Shown piece after piece: positions 22,272 to 33,526 of a stretch of 64,000 nt of DNA. The DNA comes from Balanoglossus misakiensis (Eukaryota; Hemichordata). The first letter of the stretch is position 1; each line of letters opens with the position of its first letter. A program made the translations under genes and the position numbers. The stretch is taken from positions 5,890,001-5,954,000 of the forward strand of contig CM082598.2 of the NCBI GenBank assembly GCA_040954595.2, in the 5' to 3' direction. The notes beneath the pieces were generated by a model. That model saw nothing but the letters and a program-made list of their open reading frames with translations. It was not told the origin of the DNA and did no database searches.

Positions 22272-22730
22272 CAGAACATCATCGTTTCCGAATACCGCAC
22301 CGGGTGCACTAGGCGTTGTCGGCGCCGCGGAAACTTGGTTGGCGTCAAACAGTACCCTCTTCCTAGCTCGAGCTCCGTGGCTATCGCAAGGAATAACGCG
22401 TTTGAGCACTTCTTCCTTCTTCCCATTTCTGCACTTACTTGCTCTAAAAAGTTGACGAAAGTTCTCCAAATTCTTGGTAAGTGTAGCCGCCTTGTCTCTG
22501 CAGGATCTGCAGCAAACATGCGTCTGCAGAAAGGGATCCAAACTTTCCCTGACGATGTACTCGATTTCATCGCAGTATTTTGTTTTCTTCCCCTCGTGAT
22601 AGAGTCGACGGCGATTAGCAGGCTTTGTGACACACAGGCCACAAACAACACAGAGAATGTTTTGAGATTTCGGTGAAATGACTGAATTTGTGCTAACTTT
22701 GGTAGGAGTTGCGACCTCGGAGTTTGACAT
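22272..22730 (-). pseudogene. DUF6589-like gene, exon 1: Cys-rich N-terminal module
   Basis: It begins with ATG at 22730 and runs 153 codons in phase 0 to a GTGAG donor after GATGTTCTG. The protein contains CVVCGLC, then YCDEIEYIVRESL, then CCRSC about 15 residues later. This is a Cys-pair pattern like the treble-clef or ZAD-like modules that open many invertebrate transposon-related proteins. A basic, low-complexity tail (ARKRVLFD, then Ala/Pro/Thr-rich) follows. The frame is intact. A CpG- and GAGCTC-containing stretch just upstream (22745-22830) could be the promoter. Confidence 0.75.
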
Positions 22731-23049
22731 ACTTTCTGAACTTCATAATATAAACATTGCCACGCGACCGGCACGCGATTTTCTCGGGCACGCGAGCTCC
22801 ACGCGAGCTCATGCGTTTAAACTTTAACTCCGCCCATTATTTAAATCAGTAACTGCATATTCATGAGATGACGTCGACAAGAATAATTCATAGCAACTGG
22901 AATGCAGCAAGGTATACAAGTCTATGGGCCTACGCAATCCCTACACATACATACGCGCCCATACACGCTGACGTTTACTCGACACACGGTACATAGAGAA
23001 ATTCGGAACAAGTTGTTTAAATGTATTTATCATAAAATAATGAAGCCCT

Positions 23050-24233
23050 TAGACTTGGAGCAAGTCTAGCTTGCCCGTGGCATAACTGACAAATAAAGTA
23101 GCATCTGACTTGCGCATCTCCTTGACACGTTTCAAATAAGCAAATAAACAATATACACAAACTCGCCTATCTTTCTTGAAGGCAGGTAAACATGAAACTT
23201 TCTTGGTCTTTGAGGGCCTGTCCGTCTTGGTTAATCACCTGGAAGTAGCGTAGCAGACCCTGACACCAAAGATACCTTCCTCACTTGGAGATTGACAATA
23301 TCGGAACAACGTCCAGCCGTGCAAAGAGCAGTTATCATCATTGTCTTGAGAGCCCCTTAGATGGCGTTAATGTATGAAGATAATCCAAAACTTGATTGAC
23401 ATTCCAAGCTGAAGTATACTTGGGCTTGGGAGGCCGAGAAACAAAAATCCCTATCATAAACTGAAGCACAAGAGGGTGGTTACCAAGGCGATAACCATCA
23501 ACTGGCAGGTGTACCGACGATATAGCAGACCGATAAACATTAAGTGTGCGGTATTCCAGCTTCTTGTCAAATAAATCCATCAAAAATTCCAGAACTACAG
23601 GTACAGGTCCTGAAATAGGCTCATCCTTTTGCAACTTGTACCAATTACTCCAGCGACGCCATGCTGACTCATACTGCGTGGCTGAACCGCGCCGTTATAG
23701 CGACTGTAAGACCACTCTGGACACTCGTTCTGAAACCCCTCTGGCTCTGAGGGTACTCCTGAAAGCTGCCATACGGCTAGACGTATCTGTCTTTCTAAGG
23801 GGTGATCCTCGTTTGTCACTGGATTTCTCAGTAGATGTGGATACTGTGGTAGTAACAGTGGTGGAGCGCGTTGTGCCGTCCATAATGGTGCCACTAACAT
23901 GACAGAAGTCTTGTCTGATCTTGACGGATCTTGCATAACACATGTGGAATTAGACAAAACGGTGGAAATGCATACCCCTGAAGGCCGGTCCAAGGAATTG
24001 TAAACGTATCTATCCTCCAAGCTTGTGGATCAGGTTTCCATTTTCCATGCTACATACCGAGGAAACTGATTGTTGAGTCTCGATGCAAACAGATCCACCT
24101 GAGGAGACAGTTTGAGTTGCCTAAGTGCTGCCTGGAGAACAGTGGGATGAAGATGCCACTCTTTGAAATTGCGCGACAGGTAATCTGCCTCTAGACTGGT
24201 CTTCCCTGGTCTGTGACTTGCGTATTTCTTCAC
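23050..24233 (-). mobile_element. DIRS-like retroelement fragment: RNase H end and tyrosine recombinase
   Basis: Reading leftward from 24233, the frame gives ADYLSRNFKEWHLHP, then VDLFASRLNNQFPRYVAW, then DTFTIPWTGLQGYAFPPFCL. These are the RNase H-end blocks (aD.LSR, DLFAs..N.Q, YaFPP) of DIRS/Ngaro-like elements. Across frameshifts follow FLMDLFDKKLEYRTLNVYRS, an N-terminal tyrosine-recombinase pattern, then MMITALCTAGRCSDIVNLQ, which holds the first catalytic Arg (about 23300), then KEMRKSDATLFVSY (about 23110). The segment with the His-X-X-Arg and Tyr is missing. Several stops and frame changes mark it as dead. DIRS elements replace integrase with this recombinase. Confidence 0.78.
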
Positions 24234-24447
24234 TTGTTGTTAAAATTATAAGTCTCAAGGACAAATATTGATTGCATAATATACAACCTTACCTTTACAT
24301 GTACCTTGCTTGTAAATATATTGATAAAGATAATTCATTGCAGGTTAAAACATATGAAATGAAATTAAAACAATTAAAGCGGGCAATGAAGATTTTTTGT
24401 TGTTGTAATTTTCAGAGAAAACACTTTGAAGAAGAAATCAGTGGTGT
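24234..24447. other. Spacer between DIRS fragment and next remnant
   Basis: AT-rich. It could be an intron or 5' region of the following gene, with a possible acceptor (TTTTCAG) near 24413, but I cannot support an exon. Confidence 0.35.
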
Positions 24448-25570
24448 GTGGTGTCACATGACAGCCAACTTAAAGCTGTGACCAGTGAACAAGTAAATCT
24501 CGGTAGAACCCAGCAATATAAGCGGCGCAGGCTGACTCTTCAGTGTGCTGAACAAATTCATTCCTCCGTACCGGTGTGTTCTGTTCAAGGTCAAAGGCCA
24601 TTCAAAGCTTCTAGGGCTGCTTTCGATGGTCTTTGGCATACACTTATTACAACGGCTTCACCAAGTCAACTACAACCCTTTTTGTCTAATTCACCCAAAT
24701 TGATTAATAGTGTTCTTCCTACTGTTCTCAAACCATCAAGCAAAGATCTAGAGAATGATGAAAGTAATATGATTAGAAGTTTAAAATGTCTATATGTGAA
24801 TGGTGTTATGTCGAAACAGAAATATGCTGCACTAGTAAAGGAAAGGAGAGTTCGATTTCATAAAGCAGAGAGAAAAAGCTGACAGGAACAAAACACCTGC
24901 TTCTCAGCTCAATGCCCAAACTGACTCTATACAAGAAAGTAACATCCTTTATTCAAAGCCTAGATATAGTTGTAGTTGAAGGCAAAGTTGTCGGTCGTAA
25001 GCGCCCCCTGAGTCCCATGCTTCTAAAATTGAAAATGGGGGAAAATAAGCGATGTGATCTGTGTTGGCTTGGGAAACCCAATTGTTTTCAAATTGCTTTG
25101 GGGTCAGATGAAGCTCCCTTTGGAAAGCATAATCAGGCCACAAGCTGGTTAATAAACTTTCTCAATGTTACACGCAAGCTTGCTAGTCCAGATCATATTT
25201 TTTTTACTACTTGGGGCGAACCTTAAGAGTACATGAGAAATTATGCTAAGAGTATTACCTCTGAATTACAAGCCATTGTTACAGAGAAACATGACATATT
25301 CCAGCATGAGGTGTCATTCAAAGTTTCTCTTCTACCATTTAACATGAAAGGATTGGCCTTTGTTTCAGGGGAGCTTAGCAATGCCGCAAAGTATTTCTCA
25401 TCTTTTGCCAATGTTTCAACAGCAAACATGAATACACTGAATGCCTAAGTGGTCCAAATAATAAATGGCAAAACTGGGATTATAGCAAACGAGTGATTGA
25501 TGTAGCAATTATCAACAAAATGAAGAATACTCAAATACAATATTTAATGGTGTGATCAAAGTACCATGAT
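24448..25570 (+). pseudogene. Remnant of an uncharacterised multicopy protein (APFGK motif)
   Basis: Three pieces in different frames form one decayed gene. 24448-24882 is basic, then LPTVLKPSSKDLENDE and RSLKCLYVNGVMSKQKYAAL. 24912-25226 holds LPKLTLYKKV-like start, GSDEAPFGKHNQATSWLINF and LNVTRK. 25233-25448 holds SFKVSLLPFNMKGLAFVSGE, LSNAAKYFSSFANVS. After one more shift (about 25440) comes NKWQNWDYSKRVIDVA. The pattern G.D.APFGK..A..WL..FLN then DMK..a..sGEL.N.A.YFS.FANV resembles uncharacterised proteins that I recall as multicopy in cnidarian and other invertebrate genomes. The function is unknown. Its place beside RecQ-like, DUF6589-like and DIRS remnants suggests a mobile-element origin. 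Confidence 0.62.
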
Positions 25571-26490
25571 TACTTCCAAAAGAGAGGGCAACAGAAAAGA
25601 ATTATCACTGACACAGGATATATTCTACCCTTTATAGTTATGCATGAAACAATAAGTGTACTGGACAAAGAAGGTATAAGTCTTTCATTGTTAATAAAAA
25701 TTATTCCCCCAATTAATATTTGTAAACTCTCTCTGAATAAAGTGAATATTCCAAAAGCAGAAATGAGAATCAGAAGCTAAAGCAAATATTCTGATCATTC
25801 TGACAAATGCATAAAGCTGTATAAACATGATGCTAGGTCTACATAAGTTCGTCCTTTTATTCGCCTTTATTAGAGTGCATAAAGGTCATTTGTGGTCAGC
25901 CATTATACCAATTTACAGAGTTACAGATAGATGTATAAAAGAGTATCTTTATGCTGCATAAAGATGATTACAAGAACAGCTTTAATCATATTTATACCAA
26001 CTTTAAGCATTGCATAAACCATTGAATAAACCTTCCAGCCCCCCTCTCCAGGATATCAAATGGTCCGCCCCTTATGTGCGCCCTCACTGATGGCAATACA
26101 AGTCTTGATTCTGACTGGTTGATGCTCATCATCACATGACTATATTGGACTTTGAAAGAATAGAAAAGCTTTGGGATGGTCTGACACTAGTGACAGAAGT
26201 GTTGCTGCTTGATGTATGTGAAGACTGTTCCGTCCTCGGCCTGTCTCTTCGTTGCTCCAAGTTGTGCATGCAAGTCCTGCCACCCACAGCTTCCTTATGG
26301 TGAGTCTATATTTTATTACAGCCTTGTGTGAACACAACATGAGAAACAGAAAGCCCTCTTGTGAAGGCATTTGATACACAACACTTCAATCACATCGTCT
26401 GCTCGCACAGGTTGTCAGCTTGACTACATTGTACGTAACAGTCTCAGAGAGCAAAGGACATTGGTGGGCGTGGGTGAAGATACTGTTTGG
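25571..26490. other. Spacer before the repeat array
   Basis: No recognised gene. The first part may continue the decayed gene above, with no readable motif. The stretch 25800-26030 is rich in a loose GCATAAA motif (TGCATAAAG, ATGCTGCATAAAG, TTGCATAAACC), perhaps a degenerate repeat. Confidence 0.4.
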
Positions 26491-27098
26491 ATTGCACATT
26501 TCATTGACCCCTGGAAATGGTTGTATTTTTGGGTTAAAAAACATTTTTTGATAGTATGTCATTCAATTGAAATTAGGTAAAAAAGTTGACCATGCATCAT
26601 GCATCTTAATATGTCATTCGAAACTAGAGTACACGTGCAAAAAACAACATGTTGTGTTGCGTTATCTACTTCCATTGAGGAGTAACAGCGTTTGAAAGTT
26701 AGAATTTTAGAAAATTTGATCAAATTCACGGTGAGTTGTATTGAATCAGAGTTTATTCCCGCCAGGGACACTTTATCGACTAAAATTGTTTCGTATTGTT
26801 AGATGGGTCATGCACAATCCCCAGTTAAAATTTGAGCAAATTCGGCCAACGCAGAGCGAAGCTATTTTCGTCTGAAGTTGTCAAGAGCAGCGAAAATGCA
26901 AACTGAGAAAAACGGCAGTTTGCATTGTTGACACCTATTTCTTAAGCAGTGAACTCATTCAGTGATATTTAGGGGTGATTATGCACCATTTCCGCCAAGA
27001 CGCATTTGTCAGAATGTGGATCAGTATTAGACCTACCGAGTTATGTAAAAAAGTTAAATTTGGCAGAAATCACAACTTTTCATGCAATACCACCTTAA
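26491..27098. mobile_element. Family B MITE (GGTGGCATTGCA ends), 5'-truncated copy
   Basis: It matches the interior and right end of the family B element at 36559-37293, ending ATGCAATACCACCTTAA. The left 100 bases or so, including the left terminus, are missing. Confidence 0.75.
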
Positions 27099-27289
27099 CA
27101 CGATTTTTCAAAGAATGTTTGGAAACGAGCTTATAGCATCTTTGCCATTGTCAAGGTTTTGCCATCTCTAAAGATCATGAAAAAACTAATTTTGAATGGA
27201 GTACCCTCGGAAACCTCTTAAAATTTTGTGTGTTTATCTGTGCGATACCATGAGGCGATCGATGATATGGTCAGGGCGTTATGGCCAAA

Positions 27290-27390
27290 GGGGACTGTTC
27301 CTGTCCTGATGATATGGTCAGGGCATTATGGCCAAAGGGGACCGTACCTGTCCTGATGATATGGTCAGGGCATTATGGCCAAAGGGGACC
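27290..27390. repeat. Local triplication inside array unit 1
   Basis: GATATGGTCAGGGC.TTATGGCCAAAGGGGAC occurs three times in about 120 bases (about 27266, 27311 and 27358), while every other unit has it once. The period is about 46 bases. Confidence 0.8.
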
Positions 27391-27689
27391 ATACCTGTAC
27401 TTTATGATAAGAGCTACATCACAAACAGCTCGAGAAAATTGTTAATCGTTATCTAAATTTGACTGCATGGGCGAATTAAATTTCCAATCCCAACATGAAA
27501 ATTTAGAATCTATAACAGTGTGACCTAAATTGGATATTGGTAATTAAATACGACTTAAAGTTTATTGCTTTATAGTTCATCCCCGCGATTTCTCTGCGAG
27601 CAGTCAAATACACACAGCACTGAACCTCAAAGGTTTGGATGATACCAAGAGGCGGTGGTACGATCAGAGTTTTTTAGGTTCCATTTGTA

Positions 27690-28160
27690 TACATATATAC
27701 CAGTGGGTCTGTCTGTCTGTCTGTCTGTATGTACGTACGTACGTATATCCGTCCGTCAGTATGTCCGTATGTCCGTCCGTCCGTCTACATCGAAAACTTG
27801 AAAACCGCTGCACGTGTAATTTGATAAAATTTGATATTTGGTGTGTAGATGAATGCTGGGCTGTAGATGGGAGTTTGTTCAAACGAAGTTGTCATTGCGA
27901 AAATATGCAATTTAGCTGGGAAAAACCTAAATTTGGTCAAAACTCAGAAACTCAACAATCCCTGGTCAAATAAATTTGGTATGCATGTACCTTATATGAA
28001 CCTCACACGGTTCTGTATGTTTTGAGCTAATAGTGTGAATTTTCTATTTTTTATGCATTTTTTTGTCTTTTTCCACATTTTTAGTAAAAAAATCTACTTT
28101 TTTGAAAGTGATCAACCGACGCCTTTGAAATTTAGTATGGAGCTTTATATGGGTGATCTA
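27690..28160. repeat. Repeat with CTGT/GTAC/GTCC simple-sequence head
   Basis: (CTGT)n, (GTAC)n and (GTCC)n runs (about 27705-27783) are followed by TACATCGAAAACTTGAAAAC and AT-rich sequence containing TTTGAAATTTAGTATGGAG. The same order occurs at about 57205-57640 (GTATGTCTG run, CATCAAAAACTTGAAAC, GGAAATTTGGTATGGAG), so both belong to one dispersed family. Confidence 0.65.
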
Positions 28161-29090
28161 CGGCGCTCAAATAGGGCCAAATTGAAATCGCCATTTCACT
28201 CAACTCAAATCGCATTTCACTCGACTCAAATCGCAATTTCACTCGATGCATGTGTACGGTGTGGGTATCCCTAAGTTACTTCTCAGTTGTCACGCGCTTC
28301 GATCTGATAAGCGTGTCCATGTCAGAACGCAACATGCCTTCGTCACAACGCGTCATCAAAATTTTAACCATGTCCTTTTTGGTTGTCTTAGAGGGTCGCA
28401 ATCGGCGTCGAATTGTTCGTTTGTCTACGTTTTACATGGTGGCTACCTTGGGCGAGGAGACTAAGAACCGTAACTGCTCTTCCGGTACGTCTAAGGAAGG
28501 CCTGCCTCTTGTACCATGGTTCAAAAAAGGCGCTTGGTATGATTCATCGACATGTAAACACACCGTGCTCAGGTTGCTCGAGTGCATGTTGAACCTCCAC
28601 CACAACCTGAACAACACGCTCATCGCACATTCCAACGTATAAACTGTGATAAACGTTCGGCAAGACTCATACACCTAGACGCCAAATCTTGTCTAAAATT
28701 TTTGAACGTTCAAATCTGGAAATATCATGGACAAACTTTCCGACACGTAGTTATGCACAAACTCCGTACCTGAAGTCATATTCGTAGATTGGAACCATTT
28801 CGTACGCAACCCCCTAAGAACCTGATCAGTGACCACTGGAATTCTGACAAGTCATTTCATGAATACGCACGTTCATTTTCAACTGCTCTCATTTTCAACA
28901 CATATTTCATGGTAGTATGCTAGGGGACCTGGTTTGAGTTGACTGAAATTGCGATTTGAGTCAAATTGCCATTTGAGTCGAGTGAAACTGCAATTTGAGT
29001 CGAGTGAAATTGCAATTTGAGTCGAGTGAAATTGCGATTTGAATGTTGGCCCCTTTTGAGCGCCATAGTAATCTGAGTACCAAAGTTTTG
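28135..29090. mobile_element. Foldback-type element with ~22-bp subrepeats
   Basis: The left arm (GGCGCTCAAATAGGGCC then ATTTCACTCGACTCAAATCG units, about 28158-28250) is mirrored by the right arm (units of GAGTCGAGTGAAATTGCGATTT, about 28930-29045, then GGCCCC...GAGCGCC). Each unit is about 22 bases. The right half recurs at 42735-43290. The interior carries an integrase-like fragment on the minus strand. Confidence 0.7.
28265..28680 (-). pseudogene. Fragment resembling the HTH N-terminus of integrase-core transposon proteins
   Basis: On the minus strand the frame reads HGTRGRPSLDVPEEQLRFLV, then KVATM, a TAA, then NVDKRTIRRRLR. The pattern GRP...i...qL.fLl..gf....A.ll.vs..Ti.RRl is that of the helix-turn-helix region preceding the integrase core in a protein family common in invertebrates and fish. 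The TAA stands where a Leu is expected. A second copy (about 42735-42845) gives an open N-terminal stretch, MSLAELLSQLHYVGMCDERV. No DDE core is visible. The family assignment is from pattern memory. Confidence 0.55.
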
Positions 29091-30007
29091 TTTAAATTGC
29101 TGCAAAATTTCCATATTTATAATTTTGGAGCAATTTTTGCCTTTTTGATCATTGTTATTCCTGTAAAACCGCTTGTAAGATTGCTTAGAAATGCAATCAT
29201 ACAAATTGATCAGCACAATTATTGGTATATTGTTCATTGCTAGATGCTCTACTCACAATGGATATATTCTCTTTGCGTGCTCACAAAGGTTCTTTGCGTG
29301 CAGTCAAATACACACAGCACTGAACCTCAAAAGTTGACATTTTCTGCAACAATTAAACCATAACATTATGCAAACAATTTATGGAATCATATCACATAAT
29401 ACATTTATATTTTCATTTTCTATGGTGTTGATTCGAAATCCAGTCAGTATCTCATTTTCTTTTCCACATAGAAACAAACTGTCGGCCCCATTTTACCATA
29501 AAGCTCCGGTCTATGTACATGTATTAGTCCCACCATGAACAACGTCCATAATCGCACGTATCTCTTCTTGTACGTGGAAGCGATTAGTTCCACTTTGGGC
29601 GTAACACCCTGACTGTTTTGTCGATGTCGTCGCTCGATACTGCACAGATATAATCAATCAACATGAATCGTTAACGTTTAAGCTTCGACCTACTATCCCT
29701 ATGTGTAGCTGAGTGCCAATTACTGTTAGCAACAATGTTATTTTGCGATGATTTTTGAGTTAAGCAATATGTCACTCAAAGGAGTGGGTGTGGCCATGGT
29801 GTTGCGATGTTATACGCACATTAATCAAAGATGTCGCTTTGGTCTAAAAACACAATTTGTTCCGACACGTTCTTGTCTCAATTAAAAGTCTCTGCGTTCT
29901 GATGATACCAAGAGGCGATGGTACGATCAGAGTTTATTTTGGCCAGAGTGAAAGATACCTGTGTTCTCTCTGATAATTTAACCCCAAGGTTGGTATAGAT
30001 TCCCCTC
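29091..30007. repeat. Array unit 1, distal part
   Basis: This carries the CAGTCAAATACACACAGCAC block (about 29300), the exon-like segment ending at a possible splice acceptor (about 29460-29645 on the minus strand), and GGAGTGGGTGTGGCCATGG (about 29780), in the same order as the other units. One 132-base repeat unit precedes the family A MITE. Confidence 0.7.
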
Positions 30008-30416
30008 TTAAGGATGTACGTGCAGAACAAAAACTTGGAAACTGTGTAAATTAGTATGAATTTGTCTTTTCTCATAAATTATTACATTGAGAATCGCTAC
30101 AAAAACTCACTTCTTCTATTGTCATTTTCACGAAATTATACAAATAGTCAGTCAAGTAAAAGTAAATTCAGTGGTCAAATAAAATCGTGTGGTCACCGCG
30201 CTCTATTTTGAGATAAACTTTGTTAAATGTTTTGCCCATAGACAGACCATTGATGAAAAATGCTGACTCATTCATAGCCTTGTATTTCGAAAACAAGGGC
30301 TGTGAAACCTATATGTTATCACATTTTTTGTAATGCTTACAATTTAAGGAGAAACCAAAAATGTTCAATTAAAAGAAATGACAATACATTCAATTTTACT
30401 GATCGTACATCCTTAA
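30008..30416. mobile_element. Family A MITE (GGATGTACG ends), complete
   Basis: TTAAGGATGTACGTGCAG at the left, TCGTACATCCTTAA at the right, 409 bases. It is the inverse orientation of the DLH intron copy. It contains GTGGTCACCGCGCTCTATTT and CATTGATGAAAAATGCTGACT, shared with that copy. Confidence 0.8.
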
Positions 30417-32017
30417 CAAAATTTCTCAAAGAATGTTTGGTAACAGGCTTTCAGTATCTTTGCCATTGTCAACGTTTTGCCATCTCTAAAGATCATGAAA
30501 AAAATATTTTTGAATGGAGTACCCTCGGAAACCACTTAAAATGTTGTGTGTTTATCTGTGTGATACCATGAGGCGATCGATGATATGGTCAGGGCATTAT
30601 GGCCAAAGGGGACCGTACCTGTCCTTTCTGATAAGGGCTATATCACAAACAAAGAGAAAATTGTATCTCGTTATCTAAATTTGACTGCAAGGGCGAATTA
30701 AATTTCCAATCCAAACATGAAAATTTAGCATCTATATTCAAGTGTATTGTGACCTTAATTGGAAATTGGCAATTATATACGACTAAAAGTTTATAGCTTT
30801 ATAGTTCATCCCCGAGATTTCTCCAATATAATCCAATAAACCGAACTGTTTGGGTGCTGTCATACAGTATTATAGTCATTTACATCCAAAACAGTTCTAA
30901 AACTCAAATTCAATATTGTTTACACTGTTTGTTGCTCATGAACTTTGACCTCAAGTTGAAACATGAAATAAATCAGTGGAGACAATCTGACCGAAAATTA
31001 ACCTCATTGCCTTATCCAGTCCATCCGTATGAAGCCTGTTTGTCCAGGCAAGAAAGCCATATATACCTGAGCATAGCCATATTTTGAAGCAACAAGCTTT
31101 AGAGTCAAACAGGGTAATTGAAGAGATATTTCTGTAGATAGATATAGTCCATTTTGACCTAGTTGTATCAAACAAAGAAGCTTGCTGGAAAGAATTGAAA
31201 ACCGCCTGTGCTGTTTTGGCCGATTTTTGCGTACGACTAAACGGTGCAAAGTTGTTTCTGTTCAGCTCGCGTCTTCGGTGCCCCAGCTCATATAGATGTG
31301 GTGCCTTCGTGCCTGGGGAGTGATGACTGCTGACAGGCTAAAGCTTGGGCTCCGGGAATGTGGGCTAATTGCTCTGACTGACTCGATAACTCTACAATTA
31401 ATGTGGATTAATTAAATCTTGACATAACGAATGAAGTCAAGTTTGGCCCACAAAACTTCAGTTATATGTTTCACTATTTATGAAAAAAAAACTTGACATT
31501 GCATTAGTAAAGTTTAAAGTAGCCATTTCTATCACATGAATGTTTCCAAAAACAAACATGAAAACATGGAATGAGAATTGTGTAAAATTAATAATTCCAT
31601 TGACATCGGCCGGCACCTGTGAAGATGCTCCCATCCCTGCCAAAGGAAATAAACCATTGCTAATGTTTTACACAGCAGACTAAATGGCAGGTTTGAAGGA
31701 CACAATTATAAAACAGAACAGAACCAAAAATATTGAATAGAAAATGCGATCATACAAATTGATCGGCACAATTATTGGTATATGCACAGGGTTCTTTGCG
31801 TGCAGTCAAATACAGCACTGAACCTCAAAATTTGTAATTTGTTTGCAACTATGAAACCATAATATTTAATGCAAACGATTTATGGAATCATATCACATAA
31901 GTCATTTATATTTTCATTTTCTATGGTGTTGATTTGAAACCCAGTCAGTATCTCATATTCTGTTCCACATAGAAACAAACTTTCAGCCTCATTTTACCAT
32001 AAAGCTCCTACCCTAGG
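30417..32017. repeat. Array unit 2, proximal part
   Basis: This begins AAATTTCTCAAAGAATGTTT and runs through the landmarks listed for the array to TTTTACCATAAAGCTCC. At 31527-31535 it has an uninterrupted TTCTATCAC, the empty target of the 156-base MITE present in units 3 and 6. Confidence 0.75.
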
Positions 32018-32897
32018 AAATAGGTGCCGTTAATCAGAATTTTTGGTAAGGAAGGTATGAAAATGGTGCTGATTCCAAAAAAGTCAGTCTTATTGACCCC
32101 ACTCAAGACAAAATTGCCATTTTGGCCATTTTTAACCCCAAAAGGTCATTTTTAGAAAACACTAAAAACACACTGTTTTCGTCACATTCTGAGATCTGAT
32201 GACATATGATATGTTTATTCCATGTAAAATTTGGTGAATAATACGAAAAAAGCAGTCAGATTGACCCAAAACAACACAAAATTGCCTTTTTGACCATTTT
32301 TTGCCCCAAAACGTAATTTTTAGAAAAAAATTAAAACACATGGTTTTCTTCATAATGATTTATCTGGTGATATATGGAAAGTCAATTCTATGTTAAAAGT
32401 GGTGACTTAAAAAAGTAAAGCCGTTTTTTTACCTCAATCAATACAAAATAGCCATTTTTGGCCACTTTTTGAGGTGAAAAAAGGTCATTTTTACAAAAAA
32501 ACTAAAAACAAATTGTTTTCTTCATCTTCAGAGATCATTTGATATATGAAATGTTCATTGTATGTAAAAAATGATGCTGATTCCAGAAAAAGCAGTCTTA
32601 TTGACCCTACTCAAGAAAAAATGCCATTTTTGCCACTTTATGCCCAAAAACGTCATTTTTAGAAAACACCCAAAGCTTACATATTTTCTTCACTTTCGGA
32701 GATCTGATAATGTATTATATGCCCACCCTATGTGAAATATTTCCAAAAAAGCAGTTTTATTGCTGCCACTCAAGATAAAAGCGCCTTTTTGACAAGTTTT
32801 TGCCCAAAAAGTGTCATTTCTAGAAACACTCAAATCTTTTATATTTTCTTCATTTTCGGAGTTCTGATGATGTATTATATACCCACTCTATGTGAAA

Positions 32898-32914
32898 AAA
32901 AAAAAAAAAAAAAA
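32898..32914. repeat. Poly-A tract in foldback arm
   Basis: A pure A run of about 18 bases within one 162-base subrepeat, the longest homopolymer in the arm. Confidence 0.8.
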
Positions 32915-33393
32915 CGTTTTACTTGCGCCGCTTTTTTGGCAAGTTTTTTGCCCAAAAAGCCACTTTTCGAAAATCATTAAAAACAAACTGTTTGATTCTT
33001 ATTTGGAGATTCTATGATGTGTGAAAAGTACATTTTATGTAAAATAGGTGTTGTTTCCAGAAATGCAGTCTTATTGACCTCAACCATGATGAAATCACCT
33101 TTTTGGCACAAAATTGTTATTTTTAAGAATATATTAATAGCATTCTCTTTTCTTCATTTTCGGTGATCTTATTATACAAAAATAAGCCCATTCTATATTG
33201 AAACGTGGTTACTGTTCCAAAACAGAAGTCTTACTTCCCCTATTCAATAGAAAATTGTAATTTCGGCCACTTTTTTGGTCAAAAATGTCCATTAAAAACA
33301 AACATACTAAAGACAAATTGTTTTCTTCATATTCAGAGATCTGATCATGTCTGAAAAGTCCATTCTGTGTAAAATTATAGCAATAATGACGAC

Positions 33394-33526
33394 GCCCTGA
33401 CCATTAACGTTTGTTTATGGGCAAGGGCGAGGGGAAAGCCAAAACATTCACGGGCGAGGCTTCCGAGCCCATGCATTTTGGCTTTTCTCGAGCCCGCGCC
33501 CATAAACAAACGTTAATGGTCAGGGC
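33394..33526. mobile_element. Hairpin MITE with 29-bp perfect ends, copy 1
   Basis: GCCCTGACCATTAACGTTTG (33394 on, 29 bases of arm) is matched by its exact complement ending at 33526. The loop is rich in GGGC and CGAG. The copy at 51067-51182 has the same ends with one mismatch. Downstream homology between the two sites continues (CCATTATATTACCAACGAA, then GTGGTCAGTGACGTC), so the shared segment is larger than the hairpin. The element lies in the centre of the foldback element. Confidence 0.8.

Larger units (their letters stand above)
17081..22730 (-). pseudogene. DUF6589-like gene, seven exon remnants
   Basis: Minus-strand exon remnants line up in the order of DUF6589-family proteins common in cnidarians and other invertebrates. 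From the 5' end: a Cys-rich N-terminal module (22730-22272), a repeat exon (22046-21810), a short exon (about 21754-21652), the LYNIVAYKNRVSG exon (about 21268-21000), the VHLGILAKNE exon (20781-20495), the LYSTSS.PD.GTLY exon (20287-20059), and a long C-terminal exon (about 17953-17081). Intron phases agree at most joints. Defects are two TAG stops in the last exon and a small tandem insertion that shifts the frame at about 20715. The family's biochemical role is unknown; its multicopy habit suggests a mobile-element protein. The family name is from memory of conserved blocks, not a search. Confidence 0.75.

Noticed and set aside
22046-22730. Prokaryotic or organellar origin for part of the window
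   Set aside because: Introns, LINEs and MITEs occur from end to end, and there is no operon-like packing.
28930-29045. Regularly spaced ~22-bp repeats resembling a CRISPR array
   Set aside because: The units are contiguous without unique spacers, they are mirrored 700 bases away, and the DNA is eukaryotic; this is a foldback arm.
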